From Pterois miles (taxonomy: Eukaryota > Chordata > Actinopteri > Perciformes > Scorpaenidae), in contig CAMQGK010000318.1 of assembly GCA_947000775.1 (NCBI GenBank), positions 4,514,001 to 4,578,000 on the forward strand: DNA of 64,000 bases, read 5' to 3'. Below, one piece after another: positions 23,076-35,280 of the stretch. Within the stretch, counting starts at the first letter, position 1; each line of letters opens with the position of its first letter. The notes below the pieces were generated by a model. That model was not told where the DNA came from. It saw only the letters and a program-made list of their open reading frames with translations, and ran no database searches. A program made the translations under genes and the position numbers.

Positions 23076-25953
23076 TAGGTGGTGCTGCCTGCAATGCTGC
23101 CTTTGACACAGTCCAATTCTTTCCTTGTATCTGAATAATCTGATAATATCTTAAATGCCAGCGAGAAAATATATGCACAGCATTTTTCTTTTTTTGCTAA
23201 TAGCCCAAAGAACACCCGGCAGGTTTTTAGTTTTTATCTGAATCATGGGAAATATATTATTTTGCAGCTGCCATCCAAAGTTATGAAAAATGTTGTGATA
23301 TGAGAACAGTGGTATCTCCAGCTGTTTAAATATCACTTGGCACTGCAGGCGGTGCCCTTAAGAAAGTTTCATGCATCATAATAACGATGCTTCAGCAGAT
23401 TTTTGGCATGTATTGCACTCCTTAATTTGCAATATCATCCAAACTTAAGCCCAGCCACATTAGTCATTTTTATTTTTCTCTGTGTTTTACAGCAAATGTC
23501 AAGAGGAAAAAAAAAAAGATAACAGAGGTCACTAATTCAAATGAGAGAAGCTTTTGACAGCAGGGAACAGAAGATTGGAAAGGGAGTGTGGGAAACAGTT
23601 GCATGCATATTTAAAACTTGCTATCATGCTGCCAATATTGATTACACTAGAGGCAATGTTTTCAGTCTACGCTACAGCTCAGTCCAACTCACTAGCAAAT
23701 GCCCCCAACTCCTCCACCTGCTTCATATAAATATTGCCCTGCTGTGATTGATGAGCATGAGATCCATCCTGTCGAAGGAAGTAAAGACAGGACGTTTGAT
23801 GGATGGGGTCTAAATCCTGAGGATATTTAATATATCCTGTGTTTAATGACCTGCTCCTAGAGATTTGTATAATTAAGTGAGTGCTGTCAGGGATCTAGCA
23901 GGGATAAGCACTTCATCTATCAGGTTAAGATTTGTAAGTCAACAGGTGGTTAGAGACCCAATTACAGGAGCCCCTGGATGCACCTGAGACTATCACCATC
24001 ACCATCACTCTGTCATACCTTCTCTGCATGTAGGTTTAGGATTATGGTGAATGCTTGGCCTAAAAGCAAACCAGAGAGGCACTGCGGCCAGATGGGCAGT
24101 GGCTTAAATGTCCCTTTATGTTAAAGGCAGAATGAATAGGATTTGTCAGTTGCACAACATTCAAAGCTTCGCGGCCCAGCGACGCCAGAAGCACACACAA
24201 CCATGCAGGATTAGTGTGCTCGTCAGCAGGTGAAAACTTGGCATTTCACTTAGCAGTATTTGCATTTTCATTCAGCGCTGTGTCCACCATTTTTATAGCT
24301 TCCTCTTGGATGCATGATTTGGCACCTGGTTGCTATGTTTTTGTATAGAGATTGACACCCAGAAATGTCCCGAAAACAGCAAAATAAGAACTAATGATAA
24401 TAACTGATTTCACCGATGGTGATCATGTTTTGTGGAACGTGATAAACGCTGCATGTATTTTTCCCGGCCCAAGGAGAGGAAGAAACAATGATAGATCGAC
24501 AGGTAGAGGCAGCTGTCTAATCTAAAGGAACTGCAGGGTGCTAAAATAAATACTCTTACCAACTGAATGGCAACAGAAGAAGTTTTACCTGCAAAATATC
24601 AACTTAAACAAAGCAATTATACTTTATTTTAAAATCGATTACATTTAATTGACAAGTAATAGTTTTACATTAAAAGTTACATTGTATTCAATTCCCATGA
24701 AATTATATTTTATTTAAACAGTAAATATATTCATTTCTATTAATTTTCAATTGATTTTTATAACATCCACTCCTCATGGTATGACACACACCAGCTGTGT
24801 AAATAGTAAGGGAATAGATTTCAAAATCACAATCCTGGGGCATTTCCACAGGAATGCACCCCTGCACTGTGGAAGAGATAATATTAGTGGTATCATTTCA
24901 GTGGGTAAACACTATTTCAGTTGTTGATTTTACTGTACTATAAGTAGTAATTAGTATAAAGTAATAGTAGGCTAACTGCGTAAAACTAAAAGTGAACAGC
25001 TCATGGTGGGTGAGGGGAAGAAATGTTCGTGTTCGTGTTGGTTTTGAAATATTTATCCATGAAAACTCAACCTTTTTACAGACTTGTATTAAATACTCAA
25101 AAATTCCTATTTTGGAAAATGAATGGTGCTCAGGATTCATTTACATGTAGCCTGAGCCCACATTAATTTAATATTTAATCAAAATATTAACATTATCTAA
25201 GTAATCAATGAGGTTCCTGTTAGCATGAGGCCCTGAAGCTCTTTCAGAGAGCCTGCGTTAAGCTTTTAAAAGTTAGTTTGGGCTCTTTGATTTCTGAATG
25301 TAACGTTATCTTATTGCTTTTAAAAACTAAGAAAAGAAAAATCCTTTTTTTGCAGCGTAGCGTACTGAGGGAATAACAGCGCCTGCAATTGCGCTCCATT
25401 GAATGGGCTTGTTTTGCCGCCTTTACAGCCTGGGATAGGGGATTGTACACTTAATGTATAAGAAAAAAACAATTTATATGCACTTTATTTCTATTGAGGA
25501 ATCATAGTAGATGGGGCGGCTAAGAGCCTGTTGTGTGTCCTCCTTCTGTCACCATGGTCGCTCTATTAGTCACAGAAAGGAGAGGAAAGAAGGAGTCACT
25601 CTAATTATCCACCACTCCCTGCAAGTTATGTTAATGGTTGCTTCCAGCTTAAGTAGGCTATCTATATGCAAAGTCTCCTCTGATGAAGTTCTTCATTATT
25701 TATTTTTAATGTATTACTGTATAACCATGACGAAGAGAGAAGGCTGTTGGTTCAACACCAACTTACCTTGTGAAAACGTGAGGCACTGAGAGCTTGCTTG
25801 ACAGTTTGAACAGAGGAGGAGTGAACTGCAGCTTTGGACTCTGATACAGACGGTATACCATTATGATGGGAATTATTTAACCTTTATCTGCCAGTAATTG
25901 CAGGACTACCACATTATTATGATAGAATTCCCTGTTATGTTGTGACTCAAGAT
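23076..25953. other. Long non-coding stretch with a candidate conserved block
   Basis: No repeat family or gene recognised in about 2.9 kb. The block at about 23740-23990 is complex and balanced, without low complexity, with words such as ATATTTAATATATCC and TATAATTAAGTGAG; by appearance it could be a conserved non-coding element. The 92-codon frame (25511-25789, +) is unrecognised. Confidence 0.3.
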
Positions 25954-25961
25954 ACAGAAAT

Positions 25962-26489
25962 TAGGGCTTTTATTACAGCCAAAATGATAATCACTATTAT
26001 TTTGATCAATATTGAGATTACGATTATTGTCACGATTATTCATAGATTTTATGGACCAAATATTTTTGACATTTAAATATATAGAGCATTGCTTTCACTT
26101 CCATGCTGTGCTAAAAATTAAAAATTGTCATCCTTTTACTTTATTGTTATCAATAGTGGTTATTTAAATAAAAGCACTTAATTCAAGTAGAGGAAATAAA
26201 TTACTGTTTTATTTATATTTATATTTATACTGTTTTATTTATATGTGTTTTATTTAAGTATTGGCTTTGATAAAAAAATGCAGCTCTAATATTATGTCTA
26301 ATATATATGTTATAAGCTCCTTAGAGGAGTTAAACAAGTCATATTTCTCACTCTAATGTCTACTGTGAAAATATCTCCTTCAAACAATTGTATTGCACTC
26401 TATTTACTCAAACTACATTTTACAAGATTACATTTGAACGCATCATGACAACATTATAATTTACCAATGCCCAATACTAATGCTAAAAC

Positions 26490-26521
<32 letters not shown>

Positions 26522-26866
26522 ATAATAATAATAATAATAATATAGAAGAATAGAGCTTGAATGCACCATAATGTATCTCAGTGGATCCTCTGTTAACAGA
26601 GCTGTGTAGCTCCGTGCTGTTGGCACATGAGCAGGTCATTGTGATTAGTCTGAGTAGCATCATGGGAGTGAATAATAATATAATAAGAGGACGACAAGTT
26701 AGTTAATCCAAATGTTTTTATGGTTGTTCTTATGTGGTGGCTGCGTGTGTGATTTATGCATTGGAGCATGCATTTTAAATGTCAATATTGCAGTCAGTCA
26801 TGTTCATTTATTGTGGGCAGCCATTATCGTGATTGTGATTAATATTTGATTAATTGTACAGCCCTA
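25962..26866. mobile_element. hAT-like non-autonomous transposon with 8-bp target duplications
   Basis: Termini TAGGGCTTTTATTACAG at the left and TGTACAGCCCTA at the right form short inverted repeats, with subterminal TCACGATTATT-like and GATTGTGATTAAT words on opposite strands. The flanks ACAGAAAT (25954-25961) and GCAGAAAT (26867-26874) are an 8-bp duplication with one mismatch, the length made by hAT transposases. It is 905 bp long and carries no transposase; a 69-codon minus frame only reads the trinucleotide repeat. The one mismatch and lack of coding capacity point to an old, non-autonomous copy. Confidence 0.8.
26488..26541. repeat. (ACT)n(AAT)n microsatellite inside the hAT-like element
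   Basis: About nine ACT-type units followed by seven AAT units. Confidence 0.95.
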
Positions 26867-26874
26867 GCAGAAAT

Positions 26875-27399
26875 TACTTGTAATTGTAATGTTATATAAA
26901 ACAATTAGCATAGCCAGTAAATACATTTAGATTTTTACAAAAAAGTAAAAGCACAAATATACATCAGTGATAATAAAATATTGTAACACAGATTTACACC
27001 TGACAGTGTAATGTGCTGCAACATTCTATAGAAAACAACAAAAAGCATACAGTATGTAAAGAATATTTGCCATATTTATTGTAAAATTAATCAGTACAAA
27101 TGGAGATAAAAAGGGAAGAAGAAACTTTTAAAGAGTTTGGTGTCCGGTGTTAAAACAAGGGACCGTGGATATTTCTGTTCAATTGTATTTTATCAGGATA
27201 ATTGAACTCCTCCTGGTTCACCATGTTCTGCAGATTGATTTTGACCCATTTGCCAGTTTCCATCCGAGGTGAGGGATTAAATATTGGCTGTATTAGTCTC
27301 ACAAAAATGACTTTAAAGTTTCAAGAAGAAACAAAAGAGAGATCACAAGAATAAAAAAGACTTACTACTGTTAATGTTAATTTTTTTGTAACTTTTTAG
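26875..27399. other. Non-coding, nothing recognised
   Basis: AT-rich; no repeat or frame supported. Confidence 0.35.
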
Positions 27400-27945
27400 A
27401 AGGGCTGTCAATTGATTAAAATATTTTAGTGCATGATTTCCATAATTAATCATGATTAATCACAAATTAATCACATATTTGTGATTGAAAAATGTAGGGT
27501 ATCTTAAAGGGAGATTTGGCAAGCATTTAATACAGTGGGCAAATATGCTGCTTTATGTAAATTTATGTACGTATTTATTGTTGGAAGTCAATTAACAACA
27601 CAAAACGATGACAAATATTGTCCAGAAACCCGAACAAGTACTGCGTTTAGCATGAAAAATATGCTCAAATCATAACATGGCAAACTCAAGCCCATCAGTC
27701 AGTGTGCTGACAAAACCATGTGTGATTATTAGCGTATGTTTGGAGTGTAATTTAGCCTCCTTTGTGAGTTAGTATGACATGGTTGGTACCAATGGATTTC
27801 TCAGGGTTTCTAGTTTGATATGATGGCTTTAAATCTGTGCTTGTTACAACCTTAAAAATTTTAAGTTGCGTTAATGTGTTAAGAAATTGTAGCGTTAAAA
27901 GGCATTTGTGTTGATGCATTATCGCGTTAACTTTGAATTGTCAAT
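27400..27945. mobile_element. hAT-like repeat, family B
   Basis: The left end AAGGGCTGTCAATTGATTAAA is close to the TAGGGCTGTCAA terminus of a fish hAT-like repeat I remember, with inner ATTAATCATGATTAATCAC palindromic words. The right end has GCGTTAACTTTGA, but its last bases no longer mirror the left end. The middle (CAGTGGGCAAATATGCTGC, GACAAATATTGTCCAG, AAAAATATGCTCAAAT) reappears in reverse complement at 38209-38403. No transposase and no clear duplication. Treated as an old non-autonomous element. Confidence 0.65.
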
Positions 27946-28095
27946 GGCTGTTTACTACTTAGTAATTCAAAGGATTTTTATTAAAGAATAGCATTTTTTT
28001 GCGAAAACATGATCAAATTTGTATAGAAACCTTATATCATTAGTGGTATTGATTTTTGTGTGTTGTAAATGTGATGAATAGTTAATTTGTTGCCT

Positions 28096-28146
28096 GTTAT
28101 TGGACTCATCTAGTTATTGGACTCATCTAGTTATTGGACTCATCTA
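28096..28146. repeat. Three tandem 17-bp units
   Basis: GTTATTGGACTCATCTA repeated perfectly at 28096, 28113 and 28130. Perfect identity suggests recent slippage or unequal exchange. Confidence 0.95.
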
Positions 28147-29300
28147 GATGTCTCAATTTGAAAACAGTAAACTAAACTACTTTTTTTCAAACCAGTTACT
28201 AACTTTATATTCAAAGTCTGCCAGCATCTCTCAGAATCTTCAGTCCTCTGACTCAATGGAAACGATCCACATCTTAAATGTAGACACAGCATCGGTCCTC
28301 TGCTACTCCCCAGCACTTATCATGTCTTTCACCTTGAGGTTGCCCTTTGAGGTCTGGCCATTTCCCCTGACACGGGAGCTGGATTGTGGTGAGCCGAGCA
28401 CCACTAAGCCTCTGCTCTCAGGAACACTGACCTCAATCATACGGAGAACTCGATCCACTGGCCGTGCACTCTGTAGCTCACCACGAGCTGTTTAGGCCAT
28501 CAGTGGACGTGTGGTTCACTGTGTGCTTCTGAGTGACTGTGTAAGCAAACACACGAAACACAAGAATACAAAGCCTGTAGGTGATAACGGCTCAATCACA
28601 TTTTCTTTATGTCCATGCTATTCCTAAGCTAGTGGAGTACTAAAACATTGTATTTTTAAAAGGTAATTTTCCTGAATTTTTAGGATTGCCTGCTGTGCAT
28701 TGGTGAAATTCTATTATGGTTTTTGAATCGGTTTCATGTGCCTGAAGGTCGTTTGAATACATTCAGCGCCTGAAGCACCATGTCATCTTACCATTCAAGT
28801 GAAATCACAGAGACCGCTGACACTGAAGTTATGGTAAAAGGTTTTTCCACTACAGCAAGGATATGCAGGAAGGTGGTGATTGGTGACACACTTATCTCGT
28901 TCCAGGTTCGATTACAGTCGTAATGTTTCCTCTCTCCATTAAGTGTATTTGATTTCCCGCTGAGGGGGTAGCTGGCAGGGCAGAGATATGACAGCAGCGC
29001 TGAGGCCAAGAGGGCAGCTCTCGAAAGCAGCACTTCCACTGATGTGCCTGGAAGCGGACGGAAAGTGGCAATGCTTATACAATTAGAGCTGAGACTTTGT
29101 CAGACCTCATTTTGAAGAGAGGTTTGAGCCGCAGCCCTCAGAGAGTATTATTAATTCACTGCCCTGGCCCGCTCTGTGGAGATATAGAAGGATTATACAG
29201 CGGTGAATGACATGCTAAGAGGAGCCTGGAAGTGCCTTTGCTCTGATTACAAGAATGAATTTCCCATCACTCACAAGGGAATTATCGTAAAAGTTGAGGT
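28147..29300. other. Non-coding; a 115-codon frame is not recognised
   Basis: The frame 28148-28495 (+) starts at the edge of the 17-bp tandem repeat, has no domain that I recognise and no supporting splice or codon signal. The rest is single-copy-looking. Confidence 0.3.
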
Positions 29301-29567
29301 GATCCCAGCTGGCATTGGGCGAAGGCGGGGTACACCCTGGACATGTCGCCAGTCCATCGCAGGGCTGACACACAGACAACCAGTCATGCTCACATTCACA
29401 CCTACAGCAACTTAGAGTCATCGGTTAACCTAATCTGCATGTCTTTGGACTGTGGGAGGAAGCCAGAGAATCCGGAGAAAACCCACACAAACACAGGGAG
29501 AACATGCAAACTCCACACAGAAGAGTCCCAAGCCGGATTCGAACCTGTGACCCTCTTGTTGTGAGGC
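29301..29567 (-). mobile_element. SINE1 fragment
   Basis: Antisense SINE1 from GATCCCAGCTGGC through CATGTCTTTGGACTGTGG and CATGCAAACTCCACAC to the box B complement GGATTCGAACC and GTTGTGAGGC. Both extremities are missing (the GGAT tail at the left, the box A head at the right), and no duplication is left. It shares AAGAGTCCCAAGCCGG with the copy at 62802-63440 rather than the GCGCAAGCTGG form of 6624-6999, so the two may be one subfamily. Confidence 0.93.
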
Positions 29568-31628
29568 CATGATGAAGGTCCCCCAACCTTAATTAAGTAG
29601 TAATTTTAACCCAAACCAAGTTGTTTGCTATAAATACTTATTTTATTATTTATTTATTGATTGATTTTTGCTGATTTGCCATCGGAGGAAAGCACCTCCT
29701 GTGTACTCTTACACAATGTACAGTATATAAAATGCAAGATCACTATGTATATGTATTAACTCTCAGCTAGCTAATTTTGCTGACTGAAATTGGCTAAAGG
29801 CTCTTTGATGGTTAAAGCAAACAAATTACCATGTTGTTCAGTGTGAGACAATAGAGCTCAACAGTGAGATTCATGAGGTGAAAATCTCATTCATATTCTG
29901 AATCGCGGATTTGATTAGTAGCCAGAATTTTGAAAAACTATCTAGGACAGACTTACCGCGAGCTGTGAGACTGTGAAATGATGATTTGTGCTCCCGTGGG
30001 AGCCACAAGTTCGTATGATAGCCTTGTTTAAAGAAAATTTGCGGTATCATATCTTATCTATTTTAAGTGTAATGACAGCGTCACTGATTGATGGAGCTTG
30101 CTGTTAGCATGGAAATGTTTACCACGCTGGTGAACAGCTAGTGAGAGTATGAGCTTGTACTGTATGTGCTGCTATGTAGTCTGCTCACAGATTTCAAACC
30201 TGGCCAACATGGCTGCTCATTTTCTCGTTGTGATATTACTAAAACATTTACTTGAAATGCGTTACTGGAAACATTTGAACTGAAATAAAGCATGCAGTTC
30301 CTGAACCTTTTACCCAAGTAGCCATTTGCGATGGTTTATGTGGCCGAGTACTTCCTTCCTTCTTAATATAATTATGTACACAGTCCAACTGTACAACTTT
30401 GTTTTTTTCAGTTTCCAATGTTTTTTTTTTTTTTTTTGCTTTAAATCAAATTTTTATGGTTGTGATTTATCTTGTAGCAAGTTAGATTGGTTCTATGCTT
30501 AAAAATCTTTTATAAAAGGATTTTCTGAAATGTCAGTGGAGTAAATGAATGGGAAATCCACTTCTGGAACATAGCTGTTCAAATACTGTCATCAAATAAA
30601 AATATCTGCACTCTGTCACTTATCAGTCACACGCCAGGACCAATGTGGTCTCAAAAACACTGTAGGAAATATACTGCCATTCTCCTTTTGAAATAGGAAG
30701 CTCATGACTCATTTACGATTGATCTTTACGTACCTCAAGCAACAAGTTTGTTTCTGAGTTGATGAATATTGCATAGAAAGGGAGAAGGGGGTAATGGATT
30801 TTTTTTGTCAGATGGGATTAAGTAGCACCAGACCCTCCAATTAACTATATTTCATATGTCAATTTAAATCAGAGAAGCTGAAGGAATGTGTGATAACGCT
30901 GATGAAGGGAGAAAGAAAGGGACAGAGTGAAAGGGAGGAAGAGAAAGAGGAAGGTGGAGAGACAGATGAGTAATCTGAAAGAGAGGGCAAGGCAGGAACA
31001 GAAAGGACAAGTGATAGATGGTGGCATAAGAATAGGAGCAGAAATTGACAGAAGAGAGTGAGAAATTGACAGGTATAAATGAAGAATTGATTGATGACAA
31101 ATCTTTCAATTTGCTGCCTTTGGTTTGTCATTACGGAGCTGTAGCTGCGAGCTGGGAAGTGTAGATTCCCAGTAAAAACTCAGCTGCTGCTTGTCAGTCT
31201 GGTAAGATGATGCCTTACTTTGCTTGAGGGGATAGTGATGATGCATACGTACTCACTGAGATACACCACTTTGCTTGGTGGTGCACAAAAGTATGTTTGT
31301 GTAACTATCTCTGGCATTTAGTCCTTGATGCAGTGTACAGGAACTACTTATTAGTTGGGTAGGATTAAGTTTTGTCAGTCTTGTTTTAATACAGTAACAT
31401 ACTCATATGACATATAACACTAATCCAGTTTCCGCTCCAAACTGGCCGTGAAGAGATTCCTTTCTTATGAGACATAAGTCCTCCTTCTGTACACAGTAGC
31501 TTTATTCAAAAGTTCAGATGCAGCCTGCGTCGCTCAAATCTACCGAATACCCTCATCCTGGTCGTTGTGAGTAGGTTTATTATCGACTCCATGTCTCCAC
31601 ATCAGCCTAACTGCATCATTTTAGCTTT
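29568..31628. other. Non-coding, nothing firm
   Basis: A T-run at 30421-30437. The polypyrimidine-like minus strand at 30880-31110 gives two overlapping 81-90-codon Ser/Leu-rich frames that reflect base composition (GAAAG-rich plus strand), not a gene. Confidence 0.35.
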
Positions 31629-31825
31629 TGGCAGCAAAATCACTTAGTTAGGGTTATGAAAAAAGTACATGGGTTTAAAGCTACTACGTTTGTAAAGTCA
31701 AAATGAAACTGAACTCGGGACATGAACAAACAGCTGATTGTGACGTGAAAGTGAAACCTACAAACAGAGGCCTCCTCGGTGAAAGTCTTGTGTTTGTTGG
31801 ACCCACCCTCCACCCTTCCCATTTG
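31629..31825 (+). repeat. Dispersed repeat, family C, copy 1
   Basis: GCAGCAAAATCACTTAGTTAGG, then ACTGAACTCGGGACA and GGTGAAAGTCTTGTGTTTG match a fish repeat I remember that contains CTTGGTTAGGTTTAGG (given as short landmarks). A better copy lies at 49915-50285. Confidence 0.45.
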
Positions 31826-32420
31826 CCCATAGTATTGTATTTTCACTCTTTAAACTACGTCACTACAGTCACTACTGGCACACTTTCTCTGGCACACTTT
31901 CTCTGGCTGTTTACTGTTGCTGTTAATGTGTTTACAGTGTAGTCAATGGAAAGCCTGCTGCATCTCATACAGGCTCTAAAGGGTGTGCTGTATCACATGC
32001 CAACAGCCGTGACAAGGCCTCGGTATTTGACGCTGATGAGAATGTGCTGAACTATGAGGATGTATCCATCCCTCCACTGTGGCACCACAACAAAACACAG
32101 AGGGAATTTTATGCAAAAAGATACCACCTAACTAGACAGTACCCTTTTTTAGCCAACTTTAAAATGCATTTTTGCCTGTAATGAATATATGAATATCCCC
32201 CTATTTTTTACAGTGTAGGAAGGGGTCATTTCACGACCAATATGTAAAGAATATATGTACATATGAGTATTGTATTATAATGCAAGACACTTTGTGGAGC
32301 TGCATGAAGAGATGGCTGAACACTGTTCCATCAGCACAAAGGGAAACAGATGGTACAGATGACTGTAGTGGTTCATTAATAACTGTGTGTAGAGCGAGGG
32401 ACAATCAATCTCAGTACATC

Positions 32421-32466
<46 letters not shown>

Positions 32467-33199
32467 TGATAGCTGTCATTATTTTCAGGTAGTGGAACAA
32501 GTCCAGATAATACCCAGAGTTAAACAGCAACCAACATTTTGAGCATTAGCCGTGCATTCATTCGATATGAATCACTGATTAGATGACAGGAAGAGCAGAC
32601 CAGCACTTTGAACAGGTGTGCGTGGGCCTGAGTGATGCAAAGTGAGTGAGCGTGGATGCTGTTAAATGAAAGAAGTGTCCGACTTTATCTCTGCGTGCTT
32701 TGAAGAGGCGGATTTGGGCCAAGCCAGTGGAATTCAACAGGTGTGCTTTGGATCTCTGGCATGAATTTGCATGTTTTACAACAGTTCTGAAAGGGGTGAA
32801 GAGCAGCGATGTGAGATGAGAGACAGGCTGCTGCTCCGAAGTAGGCCTACTTAAATACCCCACTGCACTGGATAGATAAAACTGATTAGATTTTGGTTGG
32901 CTTAAATGTTATAAATTGTAATTATTTACTCTTATAAATGAGGTAATTATTAATAGAAGATGATGGGATAAAAGTAACTTAGCCAGTTAAAGGTAGCCTG
33001 TGGAGTTTTTACACACTAGTGCAAGCGGGTCCTTGTCTTGTTTGTATCATGCACACGCACATGGCAGTTTCCCGCTATTCAGATCAGCAGTTGGTGGCGC
33101 TACAAGCGTTGCAGTGCGCTGAGAAAGCCAGTGAAGAAGAAGACTGCTAGCAAGCAAACATGAAAACCCCTCAGGGCACCATTAGGTTTGATTTAACTC
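31826..33199. other. Non-coding with small tandem repeats
   Basis: Two 14-bp units TGGCACACTTTCTC at 31876-31903 and an (AC)n microsatellite at 32423-32463. The 94-codon minus frame at 32579-32863 is unrecognised. GAAGAAGAAGAC near 33136 follows a GGTGGCGCTA motif common in fish repeats. Confidence 0.35.
32423..32463. repeat. (AC)20 microsatellite
   Basis: Twenty uninterrupted AC units; responsible for a Cys-Val frame on the minus strand. Confidence 0.97.
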
Positions 33200-33620
33200 C
33201 CAGCGACTTTTCATTTTTCCACGGTAATGTGCTGCCCTGCAAACACATCCATGTGTGTCTCACATGGTATTTTGGCAACCAAAAAAATGTGTCCATCCAC
33301 CCCATATAGCCCCCATGTGGATTGCGGTGGTGGGCTACTAGTGGGTCCCATATGAGGAATCCTCCTCAGGCCCCACATGAGTCCCTCACTGTGAGAATAC
33401 AAACAATTATTAGACCAAGGAGGTAAACAAGTTTGGCACATGAACAATCACCTTCAGGCCCCAATTTGGTATTTTTGTGTGTGTCCATGATTGAACCCAC
33501 CTTGGCCCCTTTGGTGATCAACGTGGGCAGACAGACATGGAGCCGTTAGACCACTGGGCTGATTTCCTATCGGGACTCGTAGCACATATGCAGCCCACAG
33601 CAGTTTTTGTAAGGTCCTTG
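33200..33620. repeat. Possible dispersed repeat with CCCATATG/CCCCATGTGG words
   Basis: Variants CCCATATAG, CCCCCATGTGG, CCCATATGAGG and CCCCACATGAG recur within 33300-33385, and CATGGAGCCGTTAGACCACTGG follows. The pattern resembles a fish repeat with many CCCACATGGG words (memory). Boundaries and class are not determined. Confidence 0.3.
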
Positions 33621-34515
33621 AAACCCAAGTTAACCATTACACACTTGACGATCTAAAAATAACTTTAAGTCACAGGATCTGAGAGAGACAATGCTTTCAC
33701 CCAACAAAGGCGATACTTGTCCTCCTCTCTGTGGATGAGATATAACTCACCAACCATTCCCAGAAATTTGTGTTCTGATTAACCTATATAAAACATGAGA
33801 GAAGTAATTACACAGTTCTTAAAGGGGGAAAGGCGACAATGTCCTCCACAGTTTCTTATCGTGCCAACTGATTCATGGCTTTTAATGGGCTTTTAAGCCA
33901 GATTAAAAACCCGATGCCCCCACTGTTAAATCAGCGTACAATTTCAGAGAATCACATTTATGAGATTGCCAATAAAACGAGAGGACCTTTAAGGGAATAC
34001 AAATGACTTTGATGAATCTACTTCAGATTGGCAAATCCTGTTAAAGTACATAACTTTATTGCAAAGGATGGATATTGCTCTGAAATGCAGCATGGCATAC
34101 AAGATGAATTATGTTTTCTTTTTCTTTTCTTTTTCTTTCCCGTATGTAATTTCCTAACTTTGTCAGCCTCATCTCTAAAACAACTTGAATGATTAGCTTG
34201 TCCCACAAAAACAGTTTTTTGAATGGTCATTATACTGTATGCTCATTCATTCTCAGGCAATTAAAAACAAAGGCTGTGATTCTTAATTTATTCTACTTTT
34301 AAATCCAACACATTATAAGGGGACATATTGAAGAGGGATTTTTAAGACCACTGAGACATCAGTAGTAGGAGATAACTTCACTTGGGCTGTTCCCAGTACC
34401 ATTTTTTGGGCTTTGAATCTTCGGTGAGAAATATTGAACGTATCTGAAGCTCTGGAGCATTTATGTATCAATTCTGGTTGTGTTTACTGACCTCGAACCA
34501 ATTTTATGTGGTACA
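33621..34515. other. Non-coding, includes a candidate conserved block
   Basis: The block at about 33855-34020 has GGCTTTTAATGGGCTTTTAAG, GATTGCCAATAAAACG and TTTATGAG words. TTTAATGG, CAATAAAA and TTTATG resemble Hox/homeodomain sites. No frame or repeat. A conserved element is possible, from appearance only. Confidence 0.25.
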
Positions 34516-35000
34516 GGGTGCTCAAAAATCTGTCAAAATGTTTTATTACGACTTTGGTTAGCTACAAAGCCGCACCGCATTCACCGAAACTATCAAAAAC
34601 CAAGTGAAGAAAACTAATTTGGAGCTTGCCATCATTCCGGGTGGATTATCTAAAGAACTCCACCCGCTAGATATTGGTGTCAACAGGTCAATCAAAGTTA
34701 AATTGCGAGGTGCGTGGGAGCGTTGGATGACAGAAGGCGAACACACATTCACCAAGACAGGGAGGCAACGCCGGGCGAGTTACTCCACTATCTACCAATG
34801 GATCGTGGATGCCTGGGCCAAGGTGTCAATGTCAAGTGTCGTCCGAGCTTTCACGAAGACCGGAATCATAACTGAACAGCTAAGTAACAGCAACGAGACT
34901 GACTCGGATAATGACAAGAATATCTTATGTATGAAAATAGACACGTTAATTGATAGTGCGCCTTGTAATCCAGTGCGCCTTATAGTGCAAAAAATACGGT
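34516..35000 (+). pseudogene. pogo-type (Tc1/mariner superfamily) transposase remnant
   Basis: The plus-strand frame 34604-35002, opening with GTG rather than ATG, encodes the end of a pogo/Tigger-like DDE transposase: NLELAIIPGGLSKELHPLDI is followed by a basic stretch with GAWERWMT, TKTGRQRRASY and an acidic NETDSDND tail. In this family the last catalytic Asp sits in the PLD motif; here it is the Asp of LHPLDIGVN. The first two catalytic Asp residues and the N-terminal CENP-B-like DNA-binding domain are absent. Non-coding sequence of the element's left part (about 34516-34580) joins directly to the C-terminal part, so about 80-90 percent of the element is deleted. The right terminus GTGCGCCTTATAGTGC...AATACGG ends at 35000, followed by TA, the pogo target site. 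The left terminus is not seen. Confidence 0.8.
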
Positions 35001-35172
35001 AATAATAATTAGTGCTGAATATTAGTAATGAATAATGAGGGATTATTGCTTATTTCACAGGCTATTTGGGGATTTCTACATTATTATTATGTAATAGCAT
35101 ACTTCGATTACTGATTTGGAGGTCGATGACCATGACAACAATCAAAGCTTTGAAGCGATTGTGGATTATCAT

Positions 35173-35280
35173 ATGATTTGGTTCGAATCCAGTCTGGGAC
35201 CCTTTGCTGCTTGTCATCCCCTCTGTCTCCCCCTTTCAATACTGTCACTGTCAATAAAATGGAAAAAACCCTCCAAAAAA
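35173..35280 (+). mobile_element. 5'-truncated tRNA-derived SINE (SINE3)
   Basis: Box B GGTTCGAATCC at 35180-35190, then GGGACCCTTTGCTGC, CATCCCCTCTGTCTCCCCC and a CACTGTCAATAAAA tail with A-rich end. This order is a known fish SINE layout (memory). Box A is missing, so it is a 5'-truncated copy. It differs from SINE1 and from the SINE at 63127-63417 in body and tail. Confidence 0.75.

Noticed and set aside
30859..31131. Ser/Leu-rich 81- and 90-codon minus-strand frames
   Set aside because: Two overlapping frames open together on a purine-rich strand; composition effect.
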